NCBI RefSeq assembly: GCF_025527015.1
Contig: NZ_JAODIM010000043.1
Location: forward strand, 372,001-436,000
Length of the DNA: 64,000 nucleotides
Origin: Winslowiella arboricola
GTDB taxonomy: Bacteria; Pseudomonadota; Gammaproteobacteria; Enterobacterales; Enterobacteriaceae
Direction: 5' to 3'
Under the pieces are notes generated by a model that worked only from the letters and a program-made list of their open reading frames with translations, was not told where the DNA came from and ran no database searches. The position numbers and the translations under genes were made by a program. Below, piece after piece: positions 18,401 to 28,077 of the stretch; the first letter of the stretch is position 1, and every line of letters begins with the position of its first letter.

Positions 18401-21400
18401 CGCCGCCGGATTAAGTGGCGCATCCGCCGTCATCATCAGCGTATCGGCAATCGCCCGCGCGCCAAGGTTGTCGATCAGTGACCAGAACTGTTGCAGCTGA
18501 GAGTTATCCGGTTGCGCGATTTGCTGCGCCAGTTCAGTACGGGCGAGGTCGATAAGTTGCGCGCCGTTCGCCAGCGCCGGTTCGGCGTTTAACTGCTGGC
18601 TAAGGGATTGCGCGTCGGCATCCAGCACCAGCCAGGCTGCGAGCCGTTTTTCGCCACGCGGATTGCCCAGCGTATCAACCACCGCATCGCGAATCGCGGG
18701 GTGCAGCTGTAATGCCGCTTCAATTTCGCCCAGCTCAATGCGGTTACCGGCGATTTTAACCTGATGGTCGCTGCGGCCCAGGAACTCCAGCGTACCGTCC
18801 GGCCAGTAGCGCGCCAGATCGCCGGTGCGATACAGCCGTTCGCCCTGATGTTCAATAAAACTGGCGGCGGTGCGTTGCGGGTCATTTTCATAACCCAGCG
18901 CCACTCCGTGACCGCCAATCCACAGGTCGCCGGTGACATAATCCGGGCAGGCGCGTAGCTGGCTGTCGAGCACCTGATAGCGCTGATTGGTTAACGGCCA
19001 GCCATAAGGAATGCTTTTCCAGTGGCTTTCGACACCATCAACCACAAACCAGTTGGACCAGATTGATGCCTCGGTCGCGCCGCCCATCGCCACCAGCGTG
19101 GCGTGCGGCGCATGGTTTTTCAGCCGTTGCGGCAGTGATAACGGGATCCAGTCGCCGCTCAGGAATACGTGGCGCAGGCCGCTAAGCGCCTGCTGATGGT
19201 AATCCGCTTCCGCCAGCAACAGGTCGAGCAAGGCAGGGACTGAGTTCCATATAGTGACATTGTCACTTTTAATCAGTGCCAGCCAGCGTGCCGGATCGCG
19301 CGTGGCTTCCGCTTCCGGCAGCAGCAGCGTGCCGCCTGCGGCTAAGGTGCCAAAGATGTCCCATACCGACAGATCAAACCATAGCGCGGAGAGTCCCAGC
19401 ACCACATCCCCGGTGCTTAGCGCAAAGCGCTGATTGATATCCAGCACGGTATTTACCGCACCGCGATGATCGATCAGTACCCCTTTTGGCACACCGGTCG
19501 AGCCGGAGGTGTAGATCACATAGGCCGCATCGCTGACCTGACGCGCAACGTGCGGCAGCTGGCTGCCATACTGCGGTTGCAACGCATCGACCACGATGGT
19601 GTGGCCAAAGTGGTGCAGATCGCTGAGATAGTGCGGCTGGGTCAGCAGCACTGTGATACTACTGCCGTGCAGGACAGTTTGCAGACGCGCGGCAGGGGTA
19701 TCGGCGGCAAGCGGCACATAAGCCGCGCCCACCGCCTGTATCGCCAGGCAGCCTGCCACCTGCGCAGCACCTTTATGCATCACAACCGCGACGCGATCGC
19801 CCGGCGTAACGCCAGCGGCCAGCAGCTGACTGGCCACGCCAAGGCTCCATTCCGCCAGTTGCTGATAGCTCCAGCGCCCTTCGGCAGCGATCAGCGCGGT
19901 GGCCTGTGGCTGGCTGGCGGCGCGGCTGAAGAACAGGCCGTCGAGGGTCTGTTCGCTTAACGGCGCGGCAGTGGCGTTAATTTGCTGGCGCACCGCCTGT
20001 TGTGTGGCCGGCAGCAGCGGCGGCAGCGGCTGTTGCCACAACCGATCATCGGCAGCCAGCTGCTCCAGCAGCGTGGCATAAGTGTTAAACATCGCATCCA
20101 GCACCCCGGGCTGGAACAGCTCGTCGACCGCATCCCAGTTATATACCAGTGCGCCATCCTGCTCGCTGGCCTGGTGATCGAGCCAGACCTGTGGCGTCTG
20201 GCTGATGCCGTAAATAATCTCCCCAAGCGGGCTTTCTGCCGCGCCTTTGGTCGGGTCATTGACCCCCAGCTGACTGGTAAACACCACCGGCATACCGACC
20301 AGTGCCTGCTGCTCGCGTCCGCGGTTCCACTCACGCAATACATCAACCGCGCTAAAACTGCGATATTGCAGGCTCTCCAGCACTTCACCATTGACCTGCG
20401 CCGCGCGTTCGGCAAAGCTCAGCGGCTGCTGATGATCAAGCGCCAGCAGGGTCACGGCGGTAAAGTCGCCGACCATTCGTGGCACATCTTCGTGCCACGG
20501 CAGGCGATCAAAGATCGTCAGGTTGAGGCTGAAGGTGGGTTCACTGCTCCAGCTGGCCAGCACTTCAGAGAAAGCGGCAATTAACAGCGAAGCAGGAGTG
20601 ACGCCATAACGTCCTGCGCGTTCGCGCAGGATTTGCCAGGCATCAGCAGGCAGCGTGCGCTGGCGACGGCTGAACTGCGGATGGACGCGGCTCAGGTTCT
20701 CGGCAATCAGCGGCAGCTGCGGTGCGGCAGGCAGCGTCGGCAGGCGCTGTAACCAGTAGTCGCGGTCCTGTTGCCACTGTTGCAGACGCGCGCCTTCACG
20801 GTTTTGCTTTGCAATGACATAGTCGCGGAAACCAATGCTAAAGGGTTGCAGCCCGGCCTGCGCCAGATCACCGTCGGCGCGATACAGCGCTACCAGCTCA
20901 TCCCACAAAATCTGGCTACTGGTGGCGTCATTAATCAGCATATCGATACTGATATGCAGACGACTGCCACCCGCGGGCAGAAGCGTTACGCGCAGATCAA
21001 ACAGCGGCCAGCGATCGGTCGGCAATACCTGATGCGACAAGGTGTCACGCCAGTGTTCGCAGTGTTGCCGCGCCTGTTGCGCAGTGGCGTGCTGTAAATC
21101 GGCAACCGCAATCTGATACTCCGGCACATCGGCCAGCACCTGCTGGCGGCCATCTTCGGCGATAATCAGGCGCAGCGCATCGTGGCGGGCAATCAGCTGG
21201 TTCCAGCAGCGTTGTAAGCGGGCGGGATCCAGCCTCTGCGGTGCATCGGCTTCCAGACAGGCATGACAGGCAATCCCGCCCAGCGCGTAGTGATCCTGAC
21301 GACCAATCCAGTAGGCATATTGCAGTTCGGTCAGCGGGAATGGCGCATAGCGTTGCGCCGCCTGATGGCTGATGGTCATTTCGCTGCTGGCGGTGGCCGT

Positions 21401-24400
21401 CGGTACGCAGCTGTCAAGCTGTTCGCTCAGCCAGGCGATCAGCCGTGCTGGCGTGCTGTGTTCAAACAACGCTTTCAGTGGACAGACAATCCCCAGCTCG
21501 CTGTCGCAGCGGCGCGAGAAGTCCATAATCAGAATTGAATCCATTCCCAGCGCCAGCAGTTCACTGTCGGGCTGAATACTGTGTGGCGCGACGCGCAGGG
21601 TGCGCGCCAGTTCATTGCGCACAAAGTCATGGATCACCTGTTGCTGCTCGCTGCGGCTGAGCTGATGCAGATTACGCGCCTGTAAATCCTTGCCTGCTGC
21701 CGGGCTCTGTGGCTGTTGAGATACGCAGCGGTTAAACAGATGCACCGGGCTGTAAAGGGCAAACAGCGGGACAAATTTCTGCCAGTCGATTTCTGCCGCC
21801 AGCCATACCGCCGGGAAACCGGCGGCGGTCATATCGGCGGCAAATAGCTTATCCAGCGTCGCCAGATAACGGGCTGGCGGCTGGCGCTGGATCCCGGCCA
21901 TACGCAGATATTGCAGCAGAGAATCGTCCACTTCCGACATCCCGCTGCCGCCGCTCCATGGCCCCCATGAGATGCTCAGTCCCGGCAAGCCCTGATGACG
22001 GCGTTCGCGCATCAGCGCATCCTGCCAGGCATTGGCTGCGCCATAATGAATTTGCAGACGTGAACCCCAGACGCCGGAGATCGAGGTAAAGCAGACAAAC
22101 CACTGCAACGGCAGCTGTTGCGTATAGTGATGCAGCAGGCGGGTGCCGGTGACTTTTGCCGTCGCCACCGCCTGGTAATCCTCGCGGGTAATGGTATCGA
22201 GCGGGTTAAAGCGTCCGACGCCGGCACAGTGGAATACGCCGGCCAGCGGACGGCCTGCGGCGGCAATCTGACTAAACAAGTCGGCGACCGAGGCCGGATC
22301 CGTGATATCGGTGGTCACACAGGTCAGGGTAATGCCACGGCTGCGCCAGTGTTGTAACCATGGCAGGACATTGCGGCGCGGCGCCTGACGACCGGTCAGC
22401 ACCAGGTGCCGGGCGCCATTGCGGATCAGCCACTCGCTGATATGGCGACCCAGTGCGCCCCAGGCGCCAGCGACCAGCACTGCTGATTCGCCATCAATGC
22501 TAAAGCGCTGCTGTGGCGTCAGTGCCGCGTGATCCACCGGCGTCAGGCAGGGATGTAACCACTGCTGGTCGCGCAGGCAGAGCGCATCTTCCTCGCCAAA
22601 GCAGCTGGCGGCACGCAGCACCGCATTCGCCAGCTGCCAGATACCGGTTTCGCTGGCGATATCCAGCATCAGCCATTTGCAGGCCGGATATTCAATCGCC
22701 AGCGCGCGGGCGGCGCCCCAGAGTGCGGCCTGATCGGCATCGCAGGCTTGCGGATCCGGTGTCTGCGCCTGGCGGGTGATCAGCATCAGGCGGATGGCAC
22801 CTTTCAACTGCTGGATCTGCTGCAGTAACTCAATCAGCGGCCAGACGGCGTCGTCGGCTGGCGGTAAATACAGCGCCACATCATCCGGCTGCCATTCACT
22901 GACCAGCTGTTGCGGATCGGTGCAATAAACCGCGCCGACACTCTGCGCGGCAAAAGTGTCGGCGAGATGATGGCAGCTATCTTCATCGCCCAGCAGCCAG
23001 TAGCGGTGCTCGTGCGTGGTGGTGGGTGGCGCAGAGATAACTTCCCACTGCTGGGTATACAGCGGGACGGATTCCACGCTGCTGTGCAGTGGCAATGGCT
23101 GCAACGGCAGCGGCTCGCGTGGCGCATCGCTATCATAATCCAGCCAGTAAGTCTGACGATGGAACGGATAGCGCGGCAGCTGGCGCGGCGACAGCAGCGG
23201 ACCATTAAATGTGGCGCAGTGCGGATTTTCCCAGGCGAAGTTAACCCCGCAAAGATACAGGTCGCGCAGCGCTTCACGCCAGCTGGTCAGTTGTGGTGTA
23301 CCGCGCCGCTGGCTGGCGACCACCGTCAGCGGATGCGCCACCGGGTTGCTGAGCAGATGGCGCTGCGCCAGCGCAGTCAGAATGGCGTGCGGGCCGATCT
23401 CCACTAACAGATCGCACTGCTGCGCCGCGACTGACAGCGCCTGGTGGAAGCGTACTGCCTGGCGTGCATGCTGACGCCAATAGTCGCCATCCGGCGCCTG
23501 CGTCAGGGCTTCACCGCTCAGGGTGGAGATCAGGTTAATGGCAGGCGGCCGGGTAGTGACTGACTCGCCACACTGCTGCCATTCCGCGAGCATCGGATCC
23601 AGCAGCGGCGAGTGGAAAGCATGGGACACGGTCAGCGCACGCGCGCTGATACTCTGCTGTTCCAGCTGTACTCGCAGCTGATCCAGCACCGGCAGCGCAC
23701 CAGCCAGTACGCTGTCCTCTTCGCCGTTCAGCGCGGCAATCGCCACCTGCGCCGCCTCCGCTGGCGGCAGCTGATCCAGACGCTGTTGCAGGGCATCGGC
23801 GCTTAAACGTACCGCCAGCATGCCGCCACCGGCAGGCAGCGCCTGCATCAGCGCGCCACGACGGACAATCAGTTGCGCAGCATCGGCCAGGCTTAATGAA
23901 CCGGCAATCACCAGCGCGGCAAATTCGCCAATTGAGTGACCGAGCATCACCACCGGCTGCACACCATAGCTTTGCCACAGGCGCGCCAGCGCATAACCGA
24001 CGGCAAATAGCGCCGGTTGAGTCATGGCGGTTTGATTTAAACGTTCGCTATCACTGGCAAAGATCAGCGCCAGCAGCGATTCTCCCAGCCACGGCGTGAT
24101 AGCGGCTTCGGCTTCGTCCAGCGCTGCGCGAAATGCCGGTTCCGCCTGGTATAACCCGGCGGCCATCCCGGCATACTGCGCACCCTGACCGGTAAACAGA
24201 AAGCCGACGCGTGGCGCTTTGTTCACCGCCACTGCATCGCTGGCCTGACTGAGGGCCGCATCCAGTTCGCTGATATCACTGACGACCAGCGCCAGACGCA
24301 CACTGTGGTGTTCGCGCTGACGCGCGAGGCTGGCGGCGATGGCCGCCAGCGGCAGCGCGCTGTCCAGCTGTTGCCGCCACTGCTGAGTTAATTGCTGTAA

Positions 24401-27400
24401 AGATTCAGCGGATTGCGCGGAGAACATTAACAGCTGCGGCTGGCTGTTATCGACCACAGGCGTGGCCATTTTCGGCGGCGCCTGTTCCAGCACAATATGG
24501 GCGAGGGTGCCGGCAAAACCGTAGGAGGTGACCCCGGCGCGGCGCGGCCGATCGCGCTGCGGCCAGGCTTGCGCCTGAGCCGGTAAACGCGCCGGGATCC
24601 GATCCAGATCGATCAGCGGGTTAAGCTGATTAAGGCCAATATGCGGCGGGATCACGCCATGCTCCAGCGCCAGAATCGCTTTTACCATACCGGAAGCCCC
24701 GGCGGCGGCTTCAAGGTGGCCGATATTGGTTTTTACCGAACCGAGCCACAGCGGATCCGGTGTCTGGCGGCCACTAAACACCTCGGCCACCGACTGATAT
24801 TCAATCGGGTCGCCAAGTCGGGTGCCGGTGCCGTGCAGCTCCAGATAGTCAATATCATCCGGTTGCAGACCGGCGCGCTGCAACACCCGTTGCAGTAAAC
24901 GGCGTTGCGCCTCGCCGTTGGGGGCCGACAGGCTGCTGCTGGCGCCATCCTGACGCACCAGGCTGCCACGGATCACCGCCCGAATATCATCGCCATCGGC
25001 CTGCGCCTGCGACAGCGGTTTTAACAGGAAGGCGACACAGCCTTCACCGCGCACATAGCCATCGGCGCTGGCGTCAAAGGTTTTACACTGGCCGTCCGGC
25101 GCCAGCATGCCCGCTTTATGCAGCACCTGATCGACTTCCGGCAGCAGTTGCAGTTTCACTCCGGCGGCCAGCGCCATATCGCACTCACCAAGGCGTATCG
25201 CCTGGCAGGCCATATGCAGCGCACTGTGGGCCGAGGAGCAGGCGGTATCCACCGCCACCGACGGGCCTTCCCAGCCATAAAAGTAGGAGAGACGACCACA
25301 GGCGGCGGCAAACGAGTTGCCGGTGCCGTAGTAAGCATCGAGATGCGCACTGTCGCCGGTAATAAACGGAATATGCGCATAGTCGCCCGTACCAATGCCG
25401 ACATACACCCCGACATCGCCGCCCTGCAAGCGGGAAGGCGGAATCCCGGCATCCTCCAGCGTATGCCAGCTGACTTCCAGCAACATGCGCTGCTGCGGAT
25501 CGGTGTTAATCGCTTCGCGCGGTGACATACCAAAGAAGGCGGCGTCAAAATCCGCCGGACGATTAAGAAAAGCGCCGAAGCCGGGGATCTCGTCATTACT
25601 GCGGAAGCGGTCGGCAGGCATCGGGCGGATCGCTGAACCGCCATCCAGCAGCAGTTGCCAGAATTCGGCGTCGGTTTGCGCCTCTTCGCCGTCGGCGGCG
25701 GGCAGGCGGAAAGCCATGCCGATAATCGCCACCGGCTCATCGCTGCTGCTGCGGCTGCGGCTGTGCGGCGCTGCGGCCGCTGGCTGCTGTAAGGCGTTAA
25801 GACGCGTCGCCAGCGCACTGGCGCTCGGGCTGTCAAACAGCGCGCTTTCTGGCAGATCAATACGGAAATGCTGGCGGATGCGGGCCAGCAGGGTGGCGGC
25901 GCCAACCGAATCAAGGCCATAGCTAAACAGCGACTGGCGTGGATCGATATTACGTGCGGTGACATTGCCCAGCAGCTCAGCGGCCTGCTGGCAGATCCAG
26001 CTTATCTGTTCACTGCTGCCAGCGGTGCTGACCGGCTGCGGCGCGCTTTCATCCCATAAAAGATGCAGCTGCTGCTGTTGCCACGCTTCACTCAGCGCGC
26101 GCCGACGCACTTTGCCACTGGTGGTGCGCAGCAGGGTGCCTTTACGGATCGGCACTACCCGCCATACCGCCAGCTGATGCTGTTCGGCAATCGCCTGTCT
26201 GACCGCGGCGACCAGCTGTTGCAAGGCGTCCTGATCGGCGCGCTGCGTTTCCAGCACCACCACCAGTTGCTCTTCATCATTGTGCTGACAGGCAAACGCC
26301 GCCGCGCCATCGGCCACAGCCAGCGGATGCGCGGCAATGGCGGTGGCTTCGATATCATTTGGGTAGTGGCACTGGCCGCGCACAATCAGGATATCTTTCA
26401 GGCGGCCGGTGATAAACAGCTGTCCCTGATGGACAAAACCGAGATCGCCGGTACGCATATAGCGGCGGCCGTCAGCAGCATCCGCCAGCGTGGCGCCAAA
26501 GGTTGCGGCGCTTTCCTGCTCGCGCCGCCAGTAACCCTGCGCCACCGCATTGCCACTGATCCAGATTTCCCCGGTGTGTCCGGCGTCAACCGGCTGATGC
26601 GTGTCGCTATTAACAATCTGCACATCCTGACCGCCAAACTCATTGCCGCAACCAACATAGCGCCGGGTGTGATTGCTGGCATGCTCTGCGATCTGCACCT
26701 GATTACGCAGCAACGCGTTTTTATCGATATCCAGATAGACCGGTTCGCTGGCGCTGTTACCGGCCGCAATCAGCGTCGCTTCCGCCAGCCCGTACGAGGG
26801 TTTTAGCGCCTCACGGCGTAAACCGCAGGCTTTAAAGCAGTGCCAGAACGCTTCCAGCTGCTGCGCCGAGACCGGTTCAGCGGAAGGCACCAGGCTGACC
26901 ACCGACGACAGATCCCAGCTGGCGATGCGCTCCGGTTGCTGGCTGGCGGCGTCGGTGCAGCGTTGCAGGGCAAAGTTCGGACAGGGCAGCACGGTGCCGC
27001 GCTGCTGACTCGCCAGCTCCAGCCAGCGCAGCGGATCTCTGACAAAGGTTGCCGGTGGCAGATAGACCGCCGTATTACCCGACAGTAATGGCGACAGAAT
27101 GCCCATAATCAGACCGAGATCGTGATACAGCGGCAGCCAGCTGACCACTACGCTGTCTGGCGTCGGCAGCGTCAGGCAGGCGAGAAAATCGAGGTTCGCC
27201 AGCAGATTGTGGTGACGATTAATTACCCCTTTTGGCAGACCGGTCGAACCGGAGGTGTACTGCAAAAAGGCGATAGTGTTGCCATCAATCACCGGCGCCT
27301 GCCAGCGCTGCTGCCAGCTCTCTTCGTCAGCGGTGGCGGTGTCCAGCACCGTCAGCTGATGCTTCGCGGCAAAATGGCGCAGATCTTCCCCTGAGAGGGC

Positions 27401-27790
27401 GATAATCTCCGCGCCGGTGAGGATCAGCGACGGCTGACAATCGTCGGCGATCGCATCCAGTTTGCTCAGCACGCGTTTGACGCGCGCCGGGCCGGATAAG
27501 TTAACCGGCACGCCAATCACGCCAGCATAAAAACAGGCCAGCAGGGTGGTGACATACTCCACGCCGGACGGATAGAGGATCAGCGCGGTAGCGCCTGGCG
27601 CAGTATGTTGCTGCAATCTTGCCGCTAAAGCCCGCGCACGCCGCGCGACCATCCCAAAGGTAACCACCTGTTCCGTGCCATCGAGGGCATGGAAACGTAA
27701 CGCAGGAGAATCACACTGCAAACCGGCATAAAATTCAATGCCCGCAACCAGCGTGGAAAAACGATTTAACAAAGGGTAATGCGATGCCAT
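15401..27790 (-). CDS. FAAL-ACP-KS-AT-KR-ACP-Cy-A(MT-like)-PCP-Cy-PCP hybrid megasynthase
   Basis: A 4129-residue PKS-NRPS. A fatty acyl-AMP ligase spans 1-580 (YTSGSTGLPKG near 178, then WLPLYHDLGLIMG). ACP1 has its Ser near 627 (YGLDSVG). KS begins near 685 with Cys near 850 (DTACSSAHS). AT has GHSIGEFAA near 1285 and HAFH near 1390, which predicts malonyl-CoA. KR has AGAWGALG near 1780 and intact Ser, Tyr and Asn (IHYGAANAW near 1915). ACP2 Ser is near 2084. Cy1 begins FPLTELQYAYWIG near 2153, with DMLINDATS. The A domain (YTSGSTGVPKG near 2765) has Cys-like pocket residues and an MT-like insertion (LELGGRSG near 3237). PCP Ser is near 3507. Cy2 has DNLICDGRS near 3700, and a last PCP has Ser near 4060. 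The order resembles the micacocidin starter synthase as I recall it, so iterative synthesis of an alkyl-salicylate cap followed by two thiazolines is inferred. GAGG precedes the ATG at 27790. Confidence 0.88.
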   Translation of the reverse strand: MASHYPLLNRFSTLVAGIEFYAGLQCDSPALRFHALDGTEQVVTFGMVARRARALAARLQQHTAPGATALILYPSGVEYVTTLLACFYAGVIGVPVNLSGPARVKRVLSKLDAIADDCQPSLILTGAEIIALSGEDLRHFAAKHQLTVLDTATADEESWQQRWQAPVIDGNTIAFLQYTSGSTGLPKGVINRHHNLLANLDFLACLTLPTPDSVVVSWLPLYHDLGLIMGILSPLLSGNTAVYLPPATFVRDPLRWLELASQQRGTVLPCPNFALQRCTDAASQQPERIASWDLSSVVSLVPSAEPVSAQQLEAFWHCFKACGLRREALKPSYGLAEATLIAAGNSASEPVYLDIDKNALLRNQVQIAEHASNHTRRYVGCGNEFGGQDVQIVNSDTHQPVDAGHTGEIWISGNAVAQGYWRREQESAATFGATLADAADGRRYMRTGDLGFVHQGQLFITGRLKDILIVRGQCHYPNDIEATAIAAHPLAVADGAAAFACQHNDEEQLVVVLETQRADQDALQQLVAAVRQAIAEQHQLAVWRVVPIRKGTLLRTTSGKVRRRALSEAWQQQQLHLLWDESAPQPVSTAGSSEQISWICQQAAELLGNVTARNIDPRQSLFSYGLDSVGAATLLARIRQHFRIDLPESALFDSPSASALATRLNALQQPAAAAPHSRSRSSSDEPVAIIGMAFRLPAADGEEAQTDAEFWQLLLDGGSAIRPMPADRFRSNDEIPGFGAFLNRPADFDAAFFGMSPREAINTDPQQRMLLEVSWHTLEDAGIPPSRLQGGDVGVYVGIGTGDYAHIPFITGDSAHLDAYYGTGNSFAAACGRLSYFYGWEGPSVAVDTACSSAHSALHMACQAIRLGECDMALAAGVKLQLLPEVDQVLHKAGMLAPDGQCKTFDASADGYVRGEGCVAFLLKPLSQAQADGDDIRAVIRGSLVRQDGASSSLSAPNGEAQRRLLQRVLQRAGLQPDDIDYLELHGTGTRLGDPIEYQSVAEVFSGRQTPDPLWLGSVKTNIGHLEAAAGASGMVKAILALEHGVIPPHIGLNQLNPLIDLDRIPARLPAQAQAWPQRDRPRRAGVTSYGFAGTLAHIVLEQAPPKMATPVVDNSQPQLLMFSAQSAESLQQLTQQWRQQLDSALPLAAIAASLARQREHHSVRLALVVSDISELDAALSQASDAVAVNKAPRVGFLFTGQGAQYAGMAAGLYQAEPAFRAALDEAEAAITPWLGESLLALIFASDSERLNQTAMTQPALFAVGYALARLWQSYGVQPVVMLGHSIGEFAALVIAGSLSLADAAQLIVRRGALMQALPAGGGMLAVRLSADALQQRLDQLPPAEAAQVAIAALNGEEDSVLAGALPVLDQLRVQLEQQSISARALTVSHAFHSPLLDPMLAEWQQCGESVTTRPPAINLISTLSGEALTQAPDGDYWRQHARQAVRFHQALSVAAQQCDLLVEIGPHAILTALAQRHLLSNPVAHPLTVVASQRRGTPQLTSWREALRDLYLCGVNFAWENPHCATFNGPLLSPRQLPRYPFHRQTYWLDYDSDAPREPLPLQPLPLHSSVESVPLYTQQWEVISAPPTTTHEHRYWLLGDEDSCHHLADTFAAQSVGAVYCTDPQQLVSEWQPDDVALYLPPADDAVWPLIELLQQIQQLKGAIRLMLITRQAQTPDPQACDADQAALWGAARALAIEYPACKWLMLDIASETGIWQLANAVLRAASCFGEEDALCLRDQQWLHPCLTPVDHAALTPQQRFSIDGESAVLVAGAWGALGRHISEWLIRNGARHLVLTGRQAPRRNVLPWLQHWRSRGITLTCVTTDITDPASVADLFSQIAAAGRPLAGVFHCAGVGRFNPLDTITREDYQAVATAKVTGTRLLHHYTQQLPLQWFVCFTSISGVWGSRLQIHYGAANAWQDALMRERRHQGLPGLSISWGPWSGGSGMSEVDDSLLQYLRMAGIQRQPPARYLATLDKLFAADMTAAGFPAVWLAAEIDWQKFVPLFALYSPVHLFNRCVSQQPQSPAAGKDLQARNLHQLSRSEQQQVIHDFVRNELARTLRVAPHSIQPDSELLALGMDSILIMDFSRRCDSELGIVCPLKALFEHSTPARLIAWLSEQLDSCVPTATASSEMTISHQAAQRYAPFPLTELQYAYWIGRQDHYALGGIACHACLEADAPQRLDPARLQRCWNQLIARHDALRLIIAEDGRQQVLADVPEYQIAVADLQHATAQQARQHCEHWRDTLSHQVLPTDRWPLFDLRVTLLPAGGSRLHISIDMLINDATSSQILWDELVALYRADGDLAQAGLQPFSIGFRDYVIAKQNREGARLQQWQQDRDYWLQRLPTLPAAPQLPLIAENLSRVHPQFSRRQRTLPADAWQILRERAGRYGVTPASLLIAAFSEVLASWSSEPTFSLNLTIFDRLPWHEDVPRMVGDFTAVTLLALDHQQPLSFAERAAQVNGEVLESLQYRSFSAVDVLREWNRGREQQALVGMPVVFTSQLGVNDPTKGAAESPLGEIIYGISQTPQVWLDHQASEQDGALVYNWDAVDELFQPGVLDAMFNTYATLLEQLAADDRLWQQPLPPLLPATQQAVRQQINATAAPLSEQTLDGLFFSRAASQPQATALIAAEGRWSYQQLAEWSLGVASQLLAAGVTPGDRVAVVMHKGAAQVAGCLAIQAVGAAYVPLAADTPAARLQTVLHGSSITVLLTQPHYLSDLHHFGHTIVVDALQPQYGSQLPHVARQVSDAAYVIYTSGSTGVPKGVLIDHRGAVNTVLDINQRFALSTGDVVLGLSALWFDLSVWDIFGTLAAGGTLLLPEAEATRDPARWLALIKSDNVTIWNSVPALLDLLLAEADYHQQALSGLRHVFLSGDWIPLSLPQRLKNHAPHATLVAMGGATEASIWSNWFVVDGVESHWKSIPYGWPLTNQRYQVLDSQLRACPDYVTGDLWIGGHGVALGYENDPQRTAASFIEHQGERLYRTGDLARYWPDGTLEFLGRSDHQVKIAGNRIELGEIEAALQLHPAIRDAVVDTLGNPRGEKRLAAWLVLDADAQSLSQQLNAEPALANGAQLIDLARTELAQQIAQPDNSQLQQFWSLIDNLGARAIADTLMMTADAPLNPAAEFVALAAQWQQHAQQPLPEWETLLSQAASFALPREALLRLQSGAGDRLRVLRGEASALELFYSDDDALSPEQLTQANPLSAPTSKALAALIRQLATQLGRAPRILELGGRSGVATQSLLNQLDDLALDYHFTDASRLLVQQAKIRLADHQLQFSVLDSEQPLAGQEISTYHYDLVLAFNALHRSHHIPRLLQRIATLLRPGGWLLAPEMTRNSTFQLATVALLEAGYSQLDDLRAELALPLLDATQWQQQLQQQGWQQCAALTLPQLSDSGLHLLMAQMPDSLWQFAPARVSDYLATLLPGYMVPQTLITLDALPLSATGKVARALLPRPQLQAKTQSAQPAPAWQGADASLATLWAALLGGEVPAADAHFFEAGGDSLTAVRLVEKIRHQLQRQVALRDLFVTPRFSEFAAKVAAAPLWQEAQQQWVADDAQRYQPFPLTDVQQAYWIGRQSGLNLSGVSTHLYVEIDVDHLTHAALQSAWQQLIMRHEMLRAVIDDAGYQRVLAQVPDYLIRCQDLRTASASQHQQWQQQTRADLSHEVHDTRQWPLFTVRAAQLSDTCVRLCISLDNLICDGRSMVMLLSEWAQLARQPDTLLPPVDIHFRDYVLAQEKWPQRASWQTALNYWLDRLDALPAGPQLPLVSSEQLAAPQFIRRESRLNASQWTALRNQAADAGITPNALLLTVWSTVLANWSREACFTLNLTLFQRPDIHPQLPLLVGDFTSLSLLACDMRGAADFTTRAASLQQQLWEDLGYSEVSAVRVLREAARRRGRIDAVAMPVVFTSGLGVDASGSDGSVAADWLGEFGWSVSQTPQVWIDHQVVERRGELVFSWDCVDALFPADLPQQMFDHYCQLLVALAQSSDLWQQDLATLLPHYQWQQAALPQPVVTASVEASQQGSDVIAAIICQQLQRIAGLEAVPQHSNFFEAGATSLHLIRLRQALQQKLAVDLPVVELFNRPNARALASWLARQDETVSEQTSDISERRQALQRRRQQRQR

Positions 27791-28077
27791 TTACTTAAAC
27801 CTCAAACAGTTAAGTCCAGGTGAAATTAAGCATCGCTCACGACGTCCAGAAATATTTCAAAGCAACCTTGCCATCTCTGCACACAATTCCGCGGTAGTGA
27901 AAAACACTATCTTTTGTGCTGTTTTTTTCATCAAACTTTCGCTTGCCACCGTAATAAAAATAATTATCATTTGCAATATCGTTTGGTAAATAGTTGATTT
28001 AAGCATAATAAGCATGCGGCCATTTGGCTCACTGCCAGCGGATAAGGGACGTCGTTTTTCACACAACAGGAGCCACG
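27791..28077. promoter_or_regulatory. Divergent promoter region of the two megasynthase operons
   Basis: 287 bases between the minus-strand FAAL megasynthase and the plus-strand NRPS operon. The middle is AT-rich and carries a Fur-like box (listed separately). The octamer AACTTTCG at 27934-27941 is the reverse complement of CGAAAGTT at 4898-4905 in the receptor-regulator intergenic region and might be part of a shared activator site; this is speculative. Confidence 0.5.
27950..27968 (+). promoter_or_regulatory. Fur box between the divergent biosynthesis operons
   Basis: The 19 bases ending in TAATTATC match the Fur consensus GATAATGATAATCATTATC at 14 of 19 positions by eye. It is 160 bases before the minus-strand megasynthase start and 110 bases before the plus-strand NRPS start, so iron repression of both operons is plausible. 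Confidence 0.6.

Noticed and set aside
27857-28066. Minus-strand frame of 69 codons with a hydrophobic stretch in the divergent promoter region
   Set aside because: No convincing ribosome site, lies across the Fur-like box, and a promoter region is the better explanation.
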